Source of the DNA: JBBREP01 sp036501845
Lineage (GTDB): Bacteria; Actinomycetota; Acidimicrobiia; IMCC26256; PALSA-610
Assembly: GCA_036501845.1 (NCBI GenBank)
Contig: DASXZO010000107.1
Coordinates: forward strand, 1 to 18,792
Direction: 5' to 3'
Length of the DNA stretch: 18,792 nt
Translations under genes and position numbers: made by a program
The notes under the pieces: model-generated
Told to the model about the DNA's origin: nothing
Seen by the model: only the letters and a program-made list of their open reading frames with translations
The model's database searches: none
Shown: positions 6,510 through 13,784 of the stretch, in pieces
Numbering within the stretch: position 1 is the stretch's first letter
Layout of the letters: each line of letters opens with the position of its first letter

Positions 6510-7742
6510 ATGGCCGACACGATCCCGCTCGAGGACTTCCGCGAGGAAGCGAACGACTTCCTCGAGTCGAACTGCGAACGCCGGGTCGAGGAAGCCGCGT
6601 TCGAGTGGGGCAAGGGCTCCGACCGCGTGGGCATGTTCGAGGAGCGCAGCAAAGACGCCGAGCAGACCATGGTGGAGCGGGCCAAGCAGTGGCGCAACAC
6701 GCTGTTCGACGCCGGCTTCGGATGGATCGCCGGCCCCACGGAATACGGCGGGCGCGGCCTCGCACCGTCGTACCAGCGTGCGTTCCAGGAGCTCACCGGG
6801 CAGTACCGCATGCCCGACGAATCGCCGTTCATCATCGGGCTCGGCATGGTGGCGCCCACGATCCTCGCCCACGGCATCACCGAAGTGCGCGAGCGCTACC
6901 TGCGTTCGTTGTGGCGCGGCGACATCATCGGGTGCCAGCTGTTCTCGGAGCCGGTCGCAGGTTCCGACCTCGCCGGCATTCAGACCCGAGCGGTGCGCGA
7001 CGGCGACGAGTGGGTGCTCACGGGTCAGAAGGTATGGACGTCGGGCGCGCAGTTCTCCGACATCGGTGAGATCATCACGCGCACGTCGCCCGACAAGCCC
7101 AAGCACAAGGGCCTCACGATGTTCCTCATCGACATGAAGGACCCCGGCATCGAAGTGCGCCCGCTGCGCCAGATGACCGGCGGCGCGTCGTTCAACGAGG
7201 TGTTCCTCACCGAAGTGCGCGTGCACGACTCGCATCGTCTCGGCGCCATCGACGAGGGGTGGGGCGTGGCACTCACCACGCTCATGAACGAGCGCATGGC
7301 GATCGGCGCGGGTGGTGGAGGCGGCGGTGGCGGGATGGACCGCACGCTCGCCCGGATCGTGCAGATGGCCCAGCACTTCGGGCTCGCCGACGACCGTCTC
7401 GCGCGCCAGAAGATCGCCAACTACTACACGCACGCGCGCGCCGCGTCGCTCACGAACCAGCGGGCGCTCGGCAAGATCAAGGCGGGCCAGACCCCCGGTC
7501 CCGAACTGTCGATCGCCAAGCTCGCGGGCACCAACAACGGGCAACGCCTCGGTCAGCTCGTGAGCGACCTCCTCGGACCGAGGCTCGTCGCCGACGGTGG
7601 TGAGTGGGGCACGTACGCGTGGTCGGAGATGATCCTCGGCACGCCCGGCGGCCGCGTCGCGGGCGGCACCGACGAGGTGATGCGCAACATCCTCGGCGAG
7701 CGCGTGCTCGGCTTGCCGAAAGACCCGAGCCACCAGCGCTGA
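6510..7742 (+). CDS. Acyl-CoA dehydrogenase (FadE-type)
   Basis: 410 residues. FAD-dependent oxidation of an acyl-CoA to the enoyl-CoA is the expected reaction. Family signatures are GCQLFSEPVAGSDLAGIQT (141-159), VLTGQKVWTSGA (169-180) and, near the end, GGTDEVMRNILGERVLGLP. The glutamate used by medium-chain enzymes (before G-T in the C-terminal motif) is replaced by glycine (AGGTDEV). A glutamate is present at 261 (LMNERMAIG), which aligns with the catalytic position of isovaleryl-CoA dehydrogenase, so activity is plausible with the base on the other helix. This is the pattern of many mycobacterial-type FadE proteins, some of which work as heteromers. A run of eight glycines (268-275) follows directly. 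A GAGGAG ribosome binding site lies nine bases before the ATG. The substrate is not deducible; branched-chain or steroid-like acyl-CoAs are possible. Confidence 0.9.
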   Translation: MADTIPLEDFREEANDFLESNCERRVEEAAFEWGKGSDRVGMFEERSKDAEQTMVERAKQWRNTLFDAGFGWIAGPTEYGGRGLAPSYQRAFQELTGQYRMPDESPFIIGLGMVAPTILAHGITEVRERYLRSLWRGDIIGCQLFSEPVAGSDLAGIQTRAVRDGDEWVLTGQKVWTSGAQFSDIGEIITRTSPDKPKHKGLTMFLIDMKDPGIEVRPLRQMTGGASFNEVFLTEVRVHDSHRLGAIDEGWGVALTTLMNERMAIGAGGGGGGGGMDRTLARIVQMAQHFGLADDRLARQKIANYYTHARAASLTNQRALGKIKAGQTPGPELSIAKLAGTNNGQRLGQLVSDLLGPRLVADGGEWGTYAWSEMILGTPGGRVAGGTDEVMRNILGERVLGLPKDPSHQR

Positions 7743-7848
7743 TGCAAGAATCCAATCTCGGTCCCAACGCGAGCCCCTGGGGGCGCGAAGCCGACCTGAA
7801 GCCCTGTGCGGAGCACCGCATTTCGGCGCGAGGCGAGCGGGGGTGGAG

Positions 7849-8625
7849 ATGAGCTTCAACCCGTTCGAATCGCTGCGGTCACTCGCCCGCCGTCGCGGCG
7901 ACGACACGTCGCTCGCGCCCGACGCCGCCCGCGCGCTCGGCATGCTCGACGGCGATCCCGCCGGCCTCGTCGTGGCGTGCCGCCGCGTGCTCGGCCATCA
8001 CCGCAGCAACGGCGCGCTCTGGTGGGTGTGCGCGCAACTGCTGTCGACCGACGACATCGGTGGCGGCGCGCGCCGCAGCGCCGGTGCGCTCGAAGCCGAC
8101 CGAACCGGCGACCGGCTGCGAGACGTGCTCGGCCTGCAGGACGAAGGCGAGCGACTCGGCGTGATCGGCTGGCCCAACGCGGTCGCGAGCGCACTCGACG
8201 AACGTTTCGATCTCGAGGTGGTGGCGGTGGTCGACGAGGACGACCGCGTCGCGGTGCGCAATGCCTCGGATCGGGCCGAGCTCGTCGAGGCCTACGAGCT
8301 TGCCGACTCCGGCGTGCGCACCGTGCTGCTCGCGCCGAACGCGGCGTCACCCACGCGCATGCTCGTGCCCGCGGTCGTCACCGACGTGCTCGCCGAGGCG
8401 CGCGCGGCGGAGCTGTGGGTGGTGCTGCCGCTCGGCCGCCTGCTCCCCGAGCGACTTGTGCAGGCAGTGGTCGACGCCAACCGCGCCGACGAGGACTACG
8501 TGGTGATCGACTACGAGCGCGTCACGCGCGTGATCGACTTTGCCGCCGTCGACACCGTCGCCGACCTCGCGACGCGCACCGACTGCCCCATCCCCGCCGA
8601 ACTGCTCCGCCCCCTCGACCCCTAA
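7849..8625 (+). CDS. Conserved protein of unknown function, possibly eIF2B/ISOCOT-fold related
   Basis: 258 residues from ATG 7849 (a GTG at 7843 is two codons upstream). No signal peptide or membrane segment. The order of segments NGALWWVCAQLL, RLGVIGWPNAVASAL, VRTVLLAPNAASPTRMLV and AELWVVLPLGRLLPERLV recalls bacterial proteins related to the eIF-2B subunit family, in which alternating hydrophobic strands carry a nucleotide- or sugar-phosphate-binding Rossmann-like fold. The resemblance is weak and judged by eye. It stands 106 bases after the acyl-CoA dehydrogenase, with no terminator-like hairpin in between, and ends nine bases from the end of the convergent fxsA-like gene. Confidence 0.7.
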   Translation: MSFNPFESLRSLARRRGDDTSLAPDAARALGMLDGDPAGLVVACRRVLGHHRSNGALWWVCAQLLSTDDIGGGARRSAGALEADRTGDRLRDVLGLQDEGERLGVIGWPNAVASALDERFDLEVVAVVDEDDRVAVRNASDRAELVEAYELADSGVRTVLLAPNAASPTRMLVPAVVTDVLAEARAAELWVVLPLGRLLPERLVQAVVDANRADEDYVVIDYERVTRVIDFAAVDTVADLATRTDCPIPAELLRPLDP

Positions 8626-8634
8626 TTCCCCGCG

Positions 8635-9105
8635 TCAGACGTCGATGATGCCGCCCGGTGCGGCGGGGCCACCTGGACCTCCCGGGTCGTTGGGGCCTCT
8701 TCGACCGCGGCCACGCCAGCGGTCGGTGCCGCCGGGCACGTAGACGTCGACGCGGTTGCGGAACCTGCGCAGCAGCACGCCGCGCGCCACCGCTCGTGTG
8801 GGCGGGAACAGCAGCAGCAGGCCGAGCGCATCGGTGATGAAACCGGGCACCATCATCATGATCCCGCCGGCGAGCACGAGCGCGCCGTCGACGAGCTCCC
8901 GACCGGGCATGTACCCGCGGTTGAGCTGCTCCTGGATCCGCCGCAACACGATGAAGCCTTCGTGGCGCACGAGGAACGCGCCGATGATCGACGTGGCCAC
9001 GAGCAACGCGAGCGTGTTCCAGCCGCCGATCTCGCCGGCGACCTTCACGATCACGAGGATCTCGACGATCGGCAGGATGATGAAGAGCAGGACGGCGATG
9101 AGCAC
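8635..9105 (-). CDS. fxsA: FxsA-family cytoplasmic membrane protein
   Basis: 156 residues. The start (LLFIILPIVEILVIVKVAGEIGGWNT), the middle (ATSIIGAFLVRHEG) and the segment MMMVPGFITDALGLLLLFPPTR are the conserved blocks of the FxsA family. That gives three to four hydrophobic segments and a cytoplasmic tail. In E. coli FxsA overproduction counteracts exclusion of phage T7 by the F plasmid PifA protein; its normal role is not established. The tail is Arg-rich, then collagen-like (GPNDPGGPGGPAAPGG) and ends IIDV, longer and more Gly/Pro-rich than in the enterobacterial protein. The GTG start lies 24 bases after the stop of the SDR gene, so it is the last gene of the leftward operon. Confidence 0.85.
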   Translation of the reverse strand: MLIAVLLFIILPIVEILVIVKVAGEIGGWNTLALLVATSIIGAFLVRHEGFIVLRRIQEQLNRGYMPGRELVDGALVLAGGIMMMVPGFITDALGLLLLFPPTRAVARGVLLRRFRNRVDVYVPGGTDRWRGRGRRGPNDPGGPGGPAAPGGIIDV

Positions 9106-9129
9106 AGCGGCTCCAACGCTACGACGGCG

Positions 9130-9888
9130 TCAGATACTTCCGCCGTCGACGCCGATCCGCTGCCCGGTCACATAGGAGGCGGCGGGCGACACCACCCAGC
9201 GCACCACCTCGGCCACCTCCTCGGGCGTGCACACGTGTCCGAACGAAGCCTTGGCGTCCATCGTGCGGATGTCTTCCACGCCCAGCGCGCCCTTTACAAG
9301 CCGTCGCCCCATATCGGTGTCGACCAGACCGGGCGCGACCACGTTTACGTGGATGCCGTGTTTGCGCTCTTCCTTGGCGATCGTGGATGCCAGTGCCTCG
9401 AGCGCGGCCTTCGCCATGTTGTACGGCGCGCTGTTCGCAGCCATGTGCAAGGTGGCCGCCGACGAGATCATCACGATGTCGCCCCGCGGCTTGGTGCGCA
9501 TGCCCGGGATCACGAGCTTCGACAGCGACCACGCGCCGAACGCGTGCGTGTCGAACAGCTTGTGCACCTCAGCCGGCTCGGTGTTCTTCACCGACCCGCC
9601 GCGACTCGCGACACCGGCGTTGTTCACGAGGATGTCGATCGGTCCGAGCTCGGCGATCGCCGCGCCCACCATCGTCTCGCATTGCTCGAAGTCGGCGATG
9701 TCGGCTTGATAGGCGTGCGCACGCCGACCGAGCGCCTCGATGTCGGCGACGGTCTTCTCGGCCGCGCTGTCGTCGCGCCGGTAGTTGATCGCCACGTCAG
9801 CACCGTCGGCGGCGAGCGCGAGCGCGATGGCGCGCCCGATCCCCCGACCTCCGCCCGTGACAAGAGCAGTACGTCCCTCGAGAGTCAT
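9130..9888 (-). CDS. SDR-family oxidoreductase (FabG-like)
   Basis: 252 residues, classical short-chain dehydrogenase length. Cofactor motif TGGGRGIG (11-18), NNAG (89-92), catalytic Ser in ISSAA (142-144), Tyr156 and Lys160 (YNMAK), and the C-terminal VTGQRIGVDGGS. NYRRDD after the second strand, with Arg residues, favours NADP(H) over NAD(H) (inference). It reduces or oxidises a carbonyl/alcohol; the substrate is unknown and it need not be fatty-acid synthesis. The start is ATG 9888, preceded by GAGGG; a longer frame to 9924 lacks support because it would run into the exonuclease gene. The exonuclease stop (TAA at 9893-9895) is four bases before this ATG, so the genes are co-transcribed. 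Confidence 0.88.
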   Translation of the reverse strand: MTLEGRTALVTGGGRGIGRAIALALAADGADVAINYRRDDSAAEKTVADIEALGRRAHAYQADIADFEQCETMVGAAIAELGPIDILVNNAGVASRGGSVKNTEPAEVHKLFDTHAFGAWSLSKLVIPGMRTKPRGDIVMISSAATLHMAANSAPYNMAKAALEALASTIAKEERKHGIHVNVVAPGLVDTDMGRRLVKGALGVEDIRTMDAKASFGHVCTPEEVAEVVRWVVSPAASYVTGQRIGVDGGSI

Positions 9889-9892
9889 GCAC

Positions 9893-10771
9893 TTACCCTC
9901 GCGCTGCGTTGAGCTTCGCTGCACGTTCTGCGATGTGCGGCGCTTCGAAGCGCTCGGCCCAGGCCTTCAACTCCGGGGTCGGTCCGCGCCACTCCCAGTC
10001 GTCGACGGTGCCCACCGGCACATCGGTGCGCAGCGTGGCGAGCACCTTGAAGCGCTCGGCCACGTCACGCCCCGTGGCGAGCGTCGCCGCGAGCTTGGCC
10101 GCGCCGCGCACACCGTCGACGTCCCACGCAGTGACGTCGTCGGGAATCGATTCGATGGTGCCGTATCGCCGCAGCACCGCGCCTGCCGACTTGGCGCCCC
10201 ACCCCGGCAACCCCGGGAATCCGTCGGCGCTGTCGCCCACGAGCGCCAGATAGTCGGGAATCGACTCCGGCGACACCCCGAACTTCTCGCGCACCGCGTC
10301 GGGGTCGAGCATCTTGGCGTTCTTGCGGTCGTGCTGCACGACCTTGCCACCCACACACTGGCCGAGGTCCTTGTCGACGGTCCAGATCACCACCATGTCG
10401 ACGCGATCGTCGGCCGCGGCGACCGCGGCCGCCGCGGCGAGACCGTCGTCGGCTTCGAATTCCACGAGCGGCCACACCGCGACACCCAGCGCCGCGAGCG
10501 CCTCCTCGAGCGGCTCGAACTGCGCCTTCAACGTGGGATCGACGCCCTCACCAGTCTTGTAGCCGGCCCACAGGTCGTTGCGGAACGACTCGATCACGTG
10601 GTCGGTGGCCACCCCGAGGTGCGTGGCGCCGGACTCGAGCATGCGCAGGCATTCGTCCACCACCCCGCGGGCCGCGTCGAACGGGCGCGACGACGGCTCG
10701 GCGTGGCGAGCCTGTTGCCCGTAGAACTGGCGGAAGAGCTCGTAGGTGCCGTCGACGAGATGAACGATCAC
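9893..10771 (-). CDS. 5'-3' exonuclease / flap endonuclease-fold protein
   Basis: 292 residues from the GTG at 10771. It matches the 5'-3' exonuclease domain found in the N-terminal part of DNA polymerase I but stands alone, with no polymerase domain. Metal-site motifs are visible: Asp7 (HLVDGTYELFR), EADDG (106-110), TVDKDL (132-136) and VGDSADGFPG (178-187), followed by a helix-hairpin-helix-type segment (GLPGWGAKSAGAVLRRYGTI). These are the acidic clusters that bind the two catalytic metals. Its probable role is cleavage of 5' flaps or RNA primers in replication and repair. The GTG overlaps the heme A synthase stop by four bases (GTGA). A longer frame upstream to 10954 is antisense-like low-complexity sequence within the ctaA gene and was not used. 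Confidence 0.86.
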   Translation of the reverse strand: MIVHLVDGTYELFRQFYGQQARHAEPSSRPFDAARGVVDECLRMLESGATHLGVATDHVIESFRNDLWAGYKTGEGVDPTLKAQFEPLEEALAALGVAVWPLVEFEADDGLAAAAAVAAADDRVDMVVIWTVDKDLGQCVGGKVVQHDRKNAKMLDPDAVREKFGVSPESIPDYLALVGDSADGFPGLPGWGAKSAGAVLRRYGTIESIPDDVTAWDVDGVRGAAKLAATLATGRDVAERFKVLATLRTDVPVGTVDDWEWRGPTPELKAWAERFEAPHIAERAAKLNAARG

Positions 10772-11766
10772 GACCCGGCAGGTTGCCACACGGCGCGGCG
10801 CACCTGCACAGGTTCGGGCCCGCCGGGCGCGCGAGTTTGTCGTCGCGCCGGGCGCACCGCGAGCGTGAGCAGCATCCATGTCGCGGCCACGAACACGATC
10901 GTTGCCCCGCCCACGTGGAAGCCCACGAGCACCGGCGGGATCTGCTCGTACCACTGCCAGTAACCGATGCCGGCCTGCACGAACATCGCGATCAGCAAGA
11001 GCCCGGCCACGTGCATGCCCACGGCGTGACGCTCACGGCGCAAGCGCCAGATCAGGTAGAGCAACAGCGCGAGCACCACGTTGACCGTCACACCGTGTGT
11101 GCGCGCGGCGTCTTCGATGGGCCAGCGCAGGCGCGCCGCGTGCAGGCGGTCGCCGCCGTGCGGACCGGCGGCGGTCACAAGGGTGCCGAGCACGATGATC
11201 GTGACCACTCCGAACCACACGACCACTACCAGCCGGCGCGTCACGCTCGTGGGTGGCGCGGGTTCGGGCGTGTGCGCAACGCGCGCGCGATCGAGATTCA
11301 CGAGCGACACGCCGAGCAACACGATCGCGAGCAGGAAGTGGCTCATCACGCTCACCCACTGCAGATTTACGAGCACCGCGACGCCGCCGAGCACCGCCTC
11401 GAAGAGATACAGCACCACGAGGATCCAGCTCAGCTTGACGAGGTCGCGCCGCCGCGGCTTCATCATGTAGGCGACGATCAGCGAGATCGCGATGGGCACG
11501 ATGATGAGGCCCGAGTAGAAGCGGTTGAACTGCTCGATGCGCTGGTTGACGTTGCCGAGGTCGGTGAAGTGACCGGGTTCGCAACGAGGCCAGTCGGAGC
11601 AGCCCAGGCCCGAATTGGAGAGGCGCACGATCGCACCGCTCACGATGATCGTGCACAGCATCACCACCATCACGATGGCGAGGATGCGGTAGGTGCGCGT
11701 GAGGTCGCGCTCACGCTCGACCGAATCGAGCGAGGTATCGCTGGGCGGCCGGTCGGCCACACGCAT
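10768..11766 (-). CDS. ctaA: Heme A synthase (CtaA/COX15 family)
   Basis: 332 residues, polytopic with about eight hydrophobic segments. The enzyme oxidises the C8 methyl of heme O to give heme A for aa3-type cytochrome oxidase. Visible marks: GLGCSDWPRC with the Cys pair 56/62 in the first extracytoplasmic loop, QRIEQFNRFYSG (75-86), MSHFLLA (His143), RTHG (His224) and GFHVGG (His284). Only three of the four heme-ligand histidines of Bacillus CtaA are present: the first (in the E-x-x-H-R position) is Asn81. As far as I recall, Asn at this site is usual in actinobacterial CtaA, so it is probably not a defect. The start is ATG 11766, 15 bases after a TACCAT that could be a -10. It is the first gene of a four-gene leftward operon. 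Confidence 0.88.
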   Translation of the reverse strand: MRVADRPPSDTSLDSVERERDLTRTYRILAIVMVVMLCTIIVSGAIVRLSNSGLGCSDWPRCEPGHFTDLGNVNQRIEQFNRFYSGLIIVPIAISLIVAYMMKPRRRDLVKLSWILVVLYLFEAVLGGVAVLVNLQWVSVMSHFLLAIVLLGVSLVNLDRARVAHTPEPAPPTSVTRRLVVVVWFGVVTIIVLGTLVTAAGPHGGDRLHAARLRWPIEDAARTHGVTVNVVLALLLYLIWRLRRERHAVGMHVAGLLLIAMFVQAGIGYWQWYEQIPPVLVGFHVGGATIVFVAATWMLLTLAVRPARRQTRAPGGPEPVQVRRAVWQPAGS

Positions 11767-11832
11767 CGTGTCGATGGTACCGACGGGTCGCACGCGCCCC
11801 CGAACGCCACGACACCTTGTGGCGCGAGACTC

Positions 11833-12552
11833 GTGGCCGTGGGACTTGAACCCATCACCGACCCGCAGGCCTTCGCCACCACCAGGGCGAGCTGGCACGC
11901 GATCGCCGAGCACGTACTCGCCCGCGCCCGGTGGGAGGCCACGGGGCACATCGGCCTGCGCGCCGATCCTGAGGGTGTCGCAACGCCCTATTACGGCGAC
12001 GAATGTCGGGCGCTGCTCACCGTGGCCGGCATCGAACGGGAGCAGTACGGCGAACGCGCGGTTGCGCCGATCAGCACGCTCGCGGCCGCGGCCGCGTGGA
12101 TCGGCGTGACACTTGGCGCGCCGCGCGACGTGTACACGCCCACAACTCCCCTCGAACCCGATGCGCCGTTGCCGATCGACGCCGGCGCGTCGCACCTGCT
12201 GGCAAAGTGGTACGCGTTCGCGCACGACGCGCTGCACCGCTGGCGCGCCGAGCACCGCAGCGACGAGCCGTCGCTCGTACAACTCTGGCCCGAGCACTTC
12301 GATGTGGCCGTCGACCTCGGCAGCGTCGATGCCGGCACGCGCGCGAACTACGGCGCGTCACCTGGCGACGCGGCGATTGCCGAGCCGTACCTCTACGTGG
12401 GCCCATGGTCGATGAACGGCCGCGACGATCCGTTCTGGAACCAGCCGTGGGGCGCGGCGCTCCCCTACGGCGCGCTGTGCGCCGCCCCCGACCCCACTGT
12501 GGTGGCGGCATCGTTCCTGGCCCACGGCCGGGCTCGACTCGCGCCCAGCTGA
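11833..12552 (+). CDS. Conserved actinobacterial protein of unknown function
   Basis: About 239 residues from GTG 11833 (GTG 11839 is equally possible); the open frame reaches far upstream, but that part is antisense to ctaA. The protein is soluble, without signal peptide. Distinctive blocks are ASWHAIAEHVLARARW, LAKWYAFAHDAL, LVQLWPEHFDVAVDLGS, NYGASPGDAA, EPYLYVGPW and DPFWNQPWGAALPYGAL. I recall this W/Y/P-rich arrangement in uncharacterised actinobacterial proteins but know no function for it. The conserved His, Asp and Glu in the W-P-E-H-F-D block could be a metal or active site (inference). It is divergent from the ctaA operon, with 66 bases between the start codons. Its last bases carry the promoter of the B12-riboswitch transcript. 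Confidence 0.72.
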   Translation: MAVGLEPITDPQAFATTRASWHAIAEHVLARARWEATGHIGLRADPEGVATPYYGDECRALLTVAGIEREQYGERAVAPISTLAAAAAWIGVTLGAPRDVYTPTTPLEPDAPLPIDAGASHLLAKWYAFAHDALHRWRAEHRSDEPSLVQLWPEHFDVAVDLGSVDAGTRANYGASPGDAAIAEPYLYVGPWSMNGRDDPFWNQPWGAALPYGALCAAPDPTVVAASFLAHGRARLAPS

Positions 12553-12562
12553 CACCTAGTGT
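12534..12562 (+). promoter_or_regulatory. Predicted promoter of the cobalamin-riboswitch transcript
   Basis: TCGACT (12534-12539), exactly 17 bases, then TAGTGT (12557-12562), a good match to a housekeeping promoter (TTGACN / TAnnnT). The predicted transcript would begin near 12568-12570, about 20 bases before the riboswitch aptamer. The -10 lies in a small inverted repeat (GACAC-CTA-GTGTC, 12551-12563) that begins inside the stop codon of the preceding gene, leaving room for additional repressor control. Confidence 0.5.
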
Positions 12563-12589
12563 CTCGGTCGGAGTGATCGTGCCGGGCTC

Positions 12590-12732
12590 GGAGGTCCGGT
12601 ACGGGTCCGTGGGCCGCTGCCGCCAGCAGCGTCTCTTGGACCGGGGGAAGCCGGTGAGAGTCCGGCGCTGACCCGCAACTGTGAGTGGCCCCAGAGAACG
12701 GCCGGGGCCACGAGCCAGGATGCCCATCCTCT
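12590..12732 (+). promoter_or_regulatory. Cobalamin (adenosylcobalamin/B12) riboswitch
   Basis: The conserved core is unmistakable: GGGGAAGCCGGTGAGAGTCC directly followed by GGCGCTGACCCGCAACTGTGA (12644-12684), then an 8-bp perfect stem GTGGCCCC/GGGGCCAC (12685-12692 with 12704-12711), then the B12 box GAGCCAGGATGCC (12712-12724). 5' of the core, GGTCC near 12605 pairs with GGACC near 12638 around a GCTG/CAGC hairpin. The element precedes the DUF4430-domain and alpha-alpha-repeat genes on the same strand, so cobalamin should lower their expression. Outer boundaries are approximate to about ten bases. Confidence 0.95.
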
Positions 12733-12763
12733 CGGCGGCGCCGACGCGCCGCTGCCGTACACA

Positions 12764-12815
12764 CCGCCGTGAGGCGGCTCGGCCAGGACCCTCGAGGACG
12801 GGGTCCCACGGAGGT
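12764..12815 (+). promoter_or_regulatory. Putative expression platform and ribosome binding site
   Basis: After the aptamer come two short stems: CCGCC-GTGA-GGCGG (12764-12777) and GGACCC with GGGTCC (12786-12791 with 12801-12806). The ribosome binding site GGAGGT (12810-12815) follows almost at once. No T-tract follows either stem, so control is more likely at translation initiation than by termination (inference). The exact anti-ribosome-binding-site pairing is not obvious by eye. Confidence 0.45.
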
Positions 12816-12822
12816 GATGGTC

Positions 12823-13764
12823 ATGGCGCACCGCAGCCACGGTCTCGGTGTCGCGATCGCGACAGTGATCGCCGGCTTTCTGATGTTGTTCGCATCCGCG
12901 GGCGCGGCCGCGATCACCGTGCACCTTCCCGCGCCGGCAGCAGGCGCGAGCCGCGCCGGCGTGATCGTCGACGAAGGCAACGGCACCGTGAAGCGCGTCG
13001 GCATCACGTTCAGCGGCACGATCTCGGGCCTCGCCGCGCTGCAGAAGGCGGGTTTCTCGCCGACGGTTCGCAGCTTCGGCGGGATCGGCGGTGCCGTGTG
13101 CGCGATCGACGTGGGCGGCACGAGTTTCGGCTGCCCCGCCGACGGCACGTGCCTCACGTGCGCGGAACCCGACTACTGGGACTACTCGCAAGCACCCGCC
13201 GGAAGCACGAAGCTCACGAGCTCGCGTGCCGGCGCGGGCTCCACCACCGTCGGCAACGGCGACGTCGAAGGCTGGCGTTGGGGAACGGGCACGACCCCCA
13301 CCTACGAGACCGTCGCCTCGTTCTTCCCGCCACCCACTACCACCACGATCGCTGCGCCGCCGACGAGCACGCCGCGCGTCACGACACAGGGCACCACGAG
13401 TCCGCCACCGACGACGCGCACGCCGGATCCTGCGCCGGCCGCGAACGGCGGTTCGACCACTACCGGACCGCGATCGTCGACGACCGCCGCGGGCGCGAAG
13501 CACACCGTCAAGAAGAACCCGACGACCACCACGACGGGGAAACGCAGGACGGCGACCACCGCGATCACCTCCGATCCCGGTTCAGTGGATTCGCGCGCTG
13601 GGCCAGGCGGCAACACGCGCCGCGTCGCCGCGGCGCCGCCCACCGTGCACACATCGTCCGGCAGCTCGCCGGTCGTCTGGATCGTGTTCGCCGTGATCAT
13701 CGCCGCGTTTGCCGTCGCGATCGTCACTGCGCACCACCGCCGCGCGCGTACCGCCGGCGAGTGA
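12823..13764 (+). CDS. Surface-anchored DUF4430 (transcobalamin beta-domain-like) protein
   Basis: 313 residues from ATG 12823, which is seven bases after GGAGGT; ATG 12817 would leave only one base. A signal peptide (about 1-30, hydrophobic core GVAIATVIAGFLMLFASAG, cleavage near AAA-IT) leads to a domain at about 31-160: GVIVDEGNGTVKRVGITF, LAALQKAGF, PDYWDYS and GNGDVEGWRWG. This is the layout of DUF4430, the C-terminal domain of transcobalamin and intrinsic factor. Cys93, Cys104, Cys110 and Cys113 may form disulfides. Residues 168-280 are a Thr/Pro/Ser-rich stalk, followed by a membrane span (284-303) and a basic tail (HHRRARTAGE), so the domain is displayed outside on a stalk. It is the first gene behind the B12 riboswitch. 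The likely role is one half of a cobalamin-binding sandwich (inference); plain adhesion or polymer binding is the alternative. Confidence 0.82.
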   Translation: MAHRSHGLGVAIATVIAGFLMLFASAGAAAITVHLPAPAAGASRAGVIVDEGNGTVKRVGITFSGTISGLAALQKAGFSPTVRSFGGIGGAVCAIDVGGTSFGCPADGTCLTCAEPDYWDYSQAPAGSTKLTSSRAGAGSTTVGNGDVEGWRWGTGTTPTYETVASFFPPPTTTTIAAPPTSTPRVTTQGTTSPPPTTRTPDPAPAANGGSTTTGPRSSTTAAGAKHTVKKNPTTTTTGKRRTATTAITSDPGSVDSRAGPGGNTRRVAAAPPTVHTSSGSSPVVWIVFAVIIAAFAVAIVTAHHRRARTAGE

Positions 13765-13784
13765 CCGAAAGGACCACGAACATC

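Noticed and set aside
7743..7848. Possible small gene or RNA between the acyl-CoA dehydrogenase and the 258-aa protein
   Set aside because: No start with a ribosome binding site, no strong stem and no conserved-looking motif in the 106 bases.
6474..7943. 489-codon minus-strand frame over the acyl-CoA dehydrogenase
   Set aside because: Antisense shadow of a gene with clear FAD-binding motifs.
10768..11766. Heme A synthase inactivated by loss of the first heme-ligand histidine
   Set aside because: Asn at this position is, to my recollection, normal in actinobacterial CtaA; the other three histidines and the Cys pair are intact.
12681..13784. Upstream extension of the alpha-alpha repeat gene over the DUF4430 gene
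   Set aside because: The extra sequence is Arg/His-rich in a frame shadowing the DUF4430 gene and the riboswitch; a signal peptide appears only from ATG 13785 (or GTG 13761).
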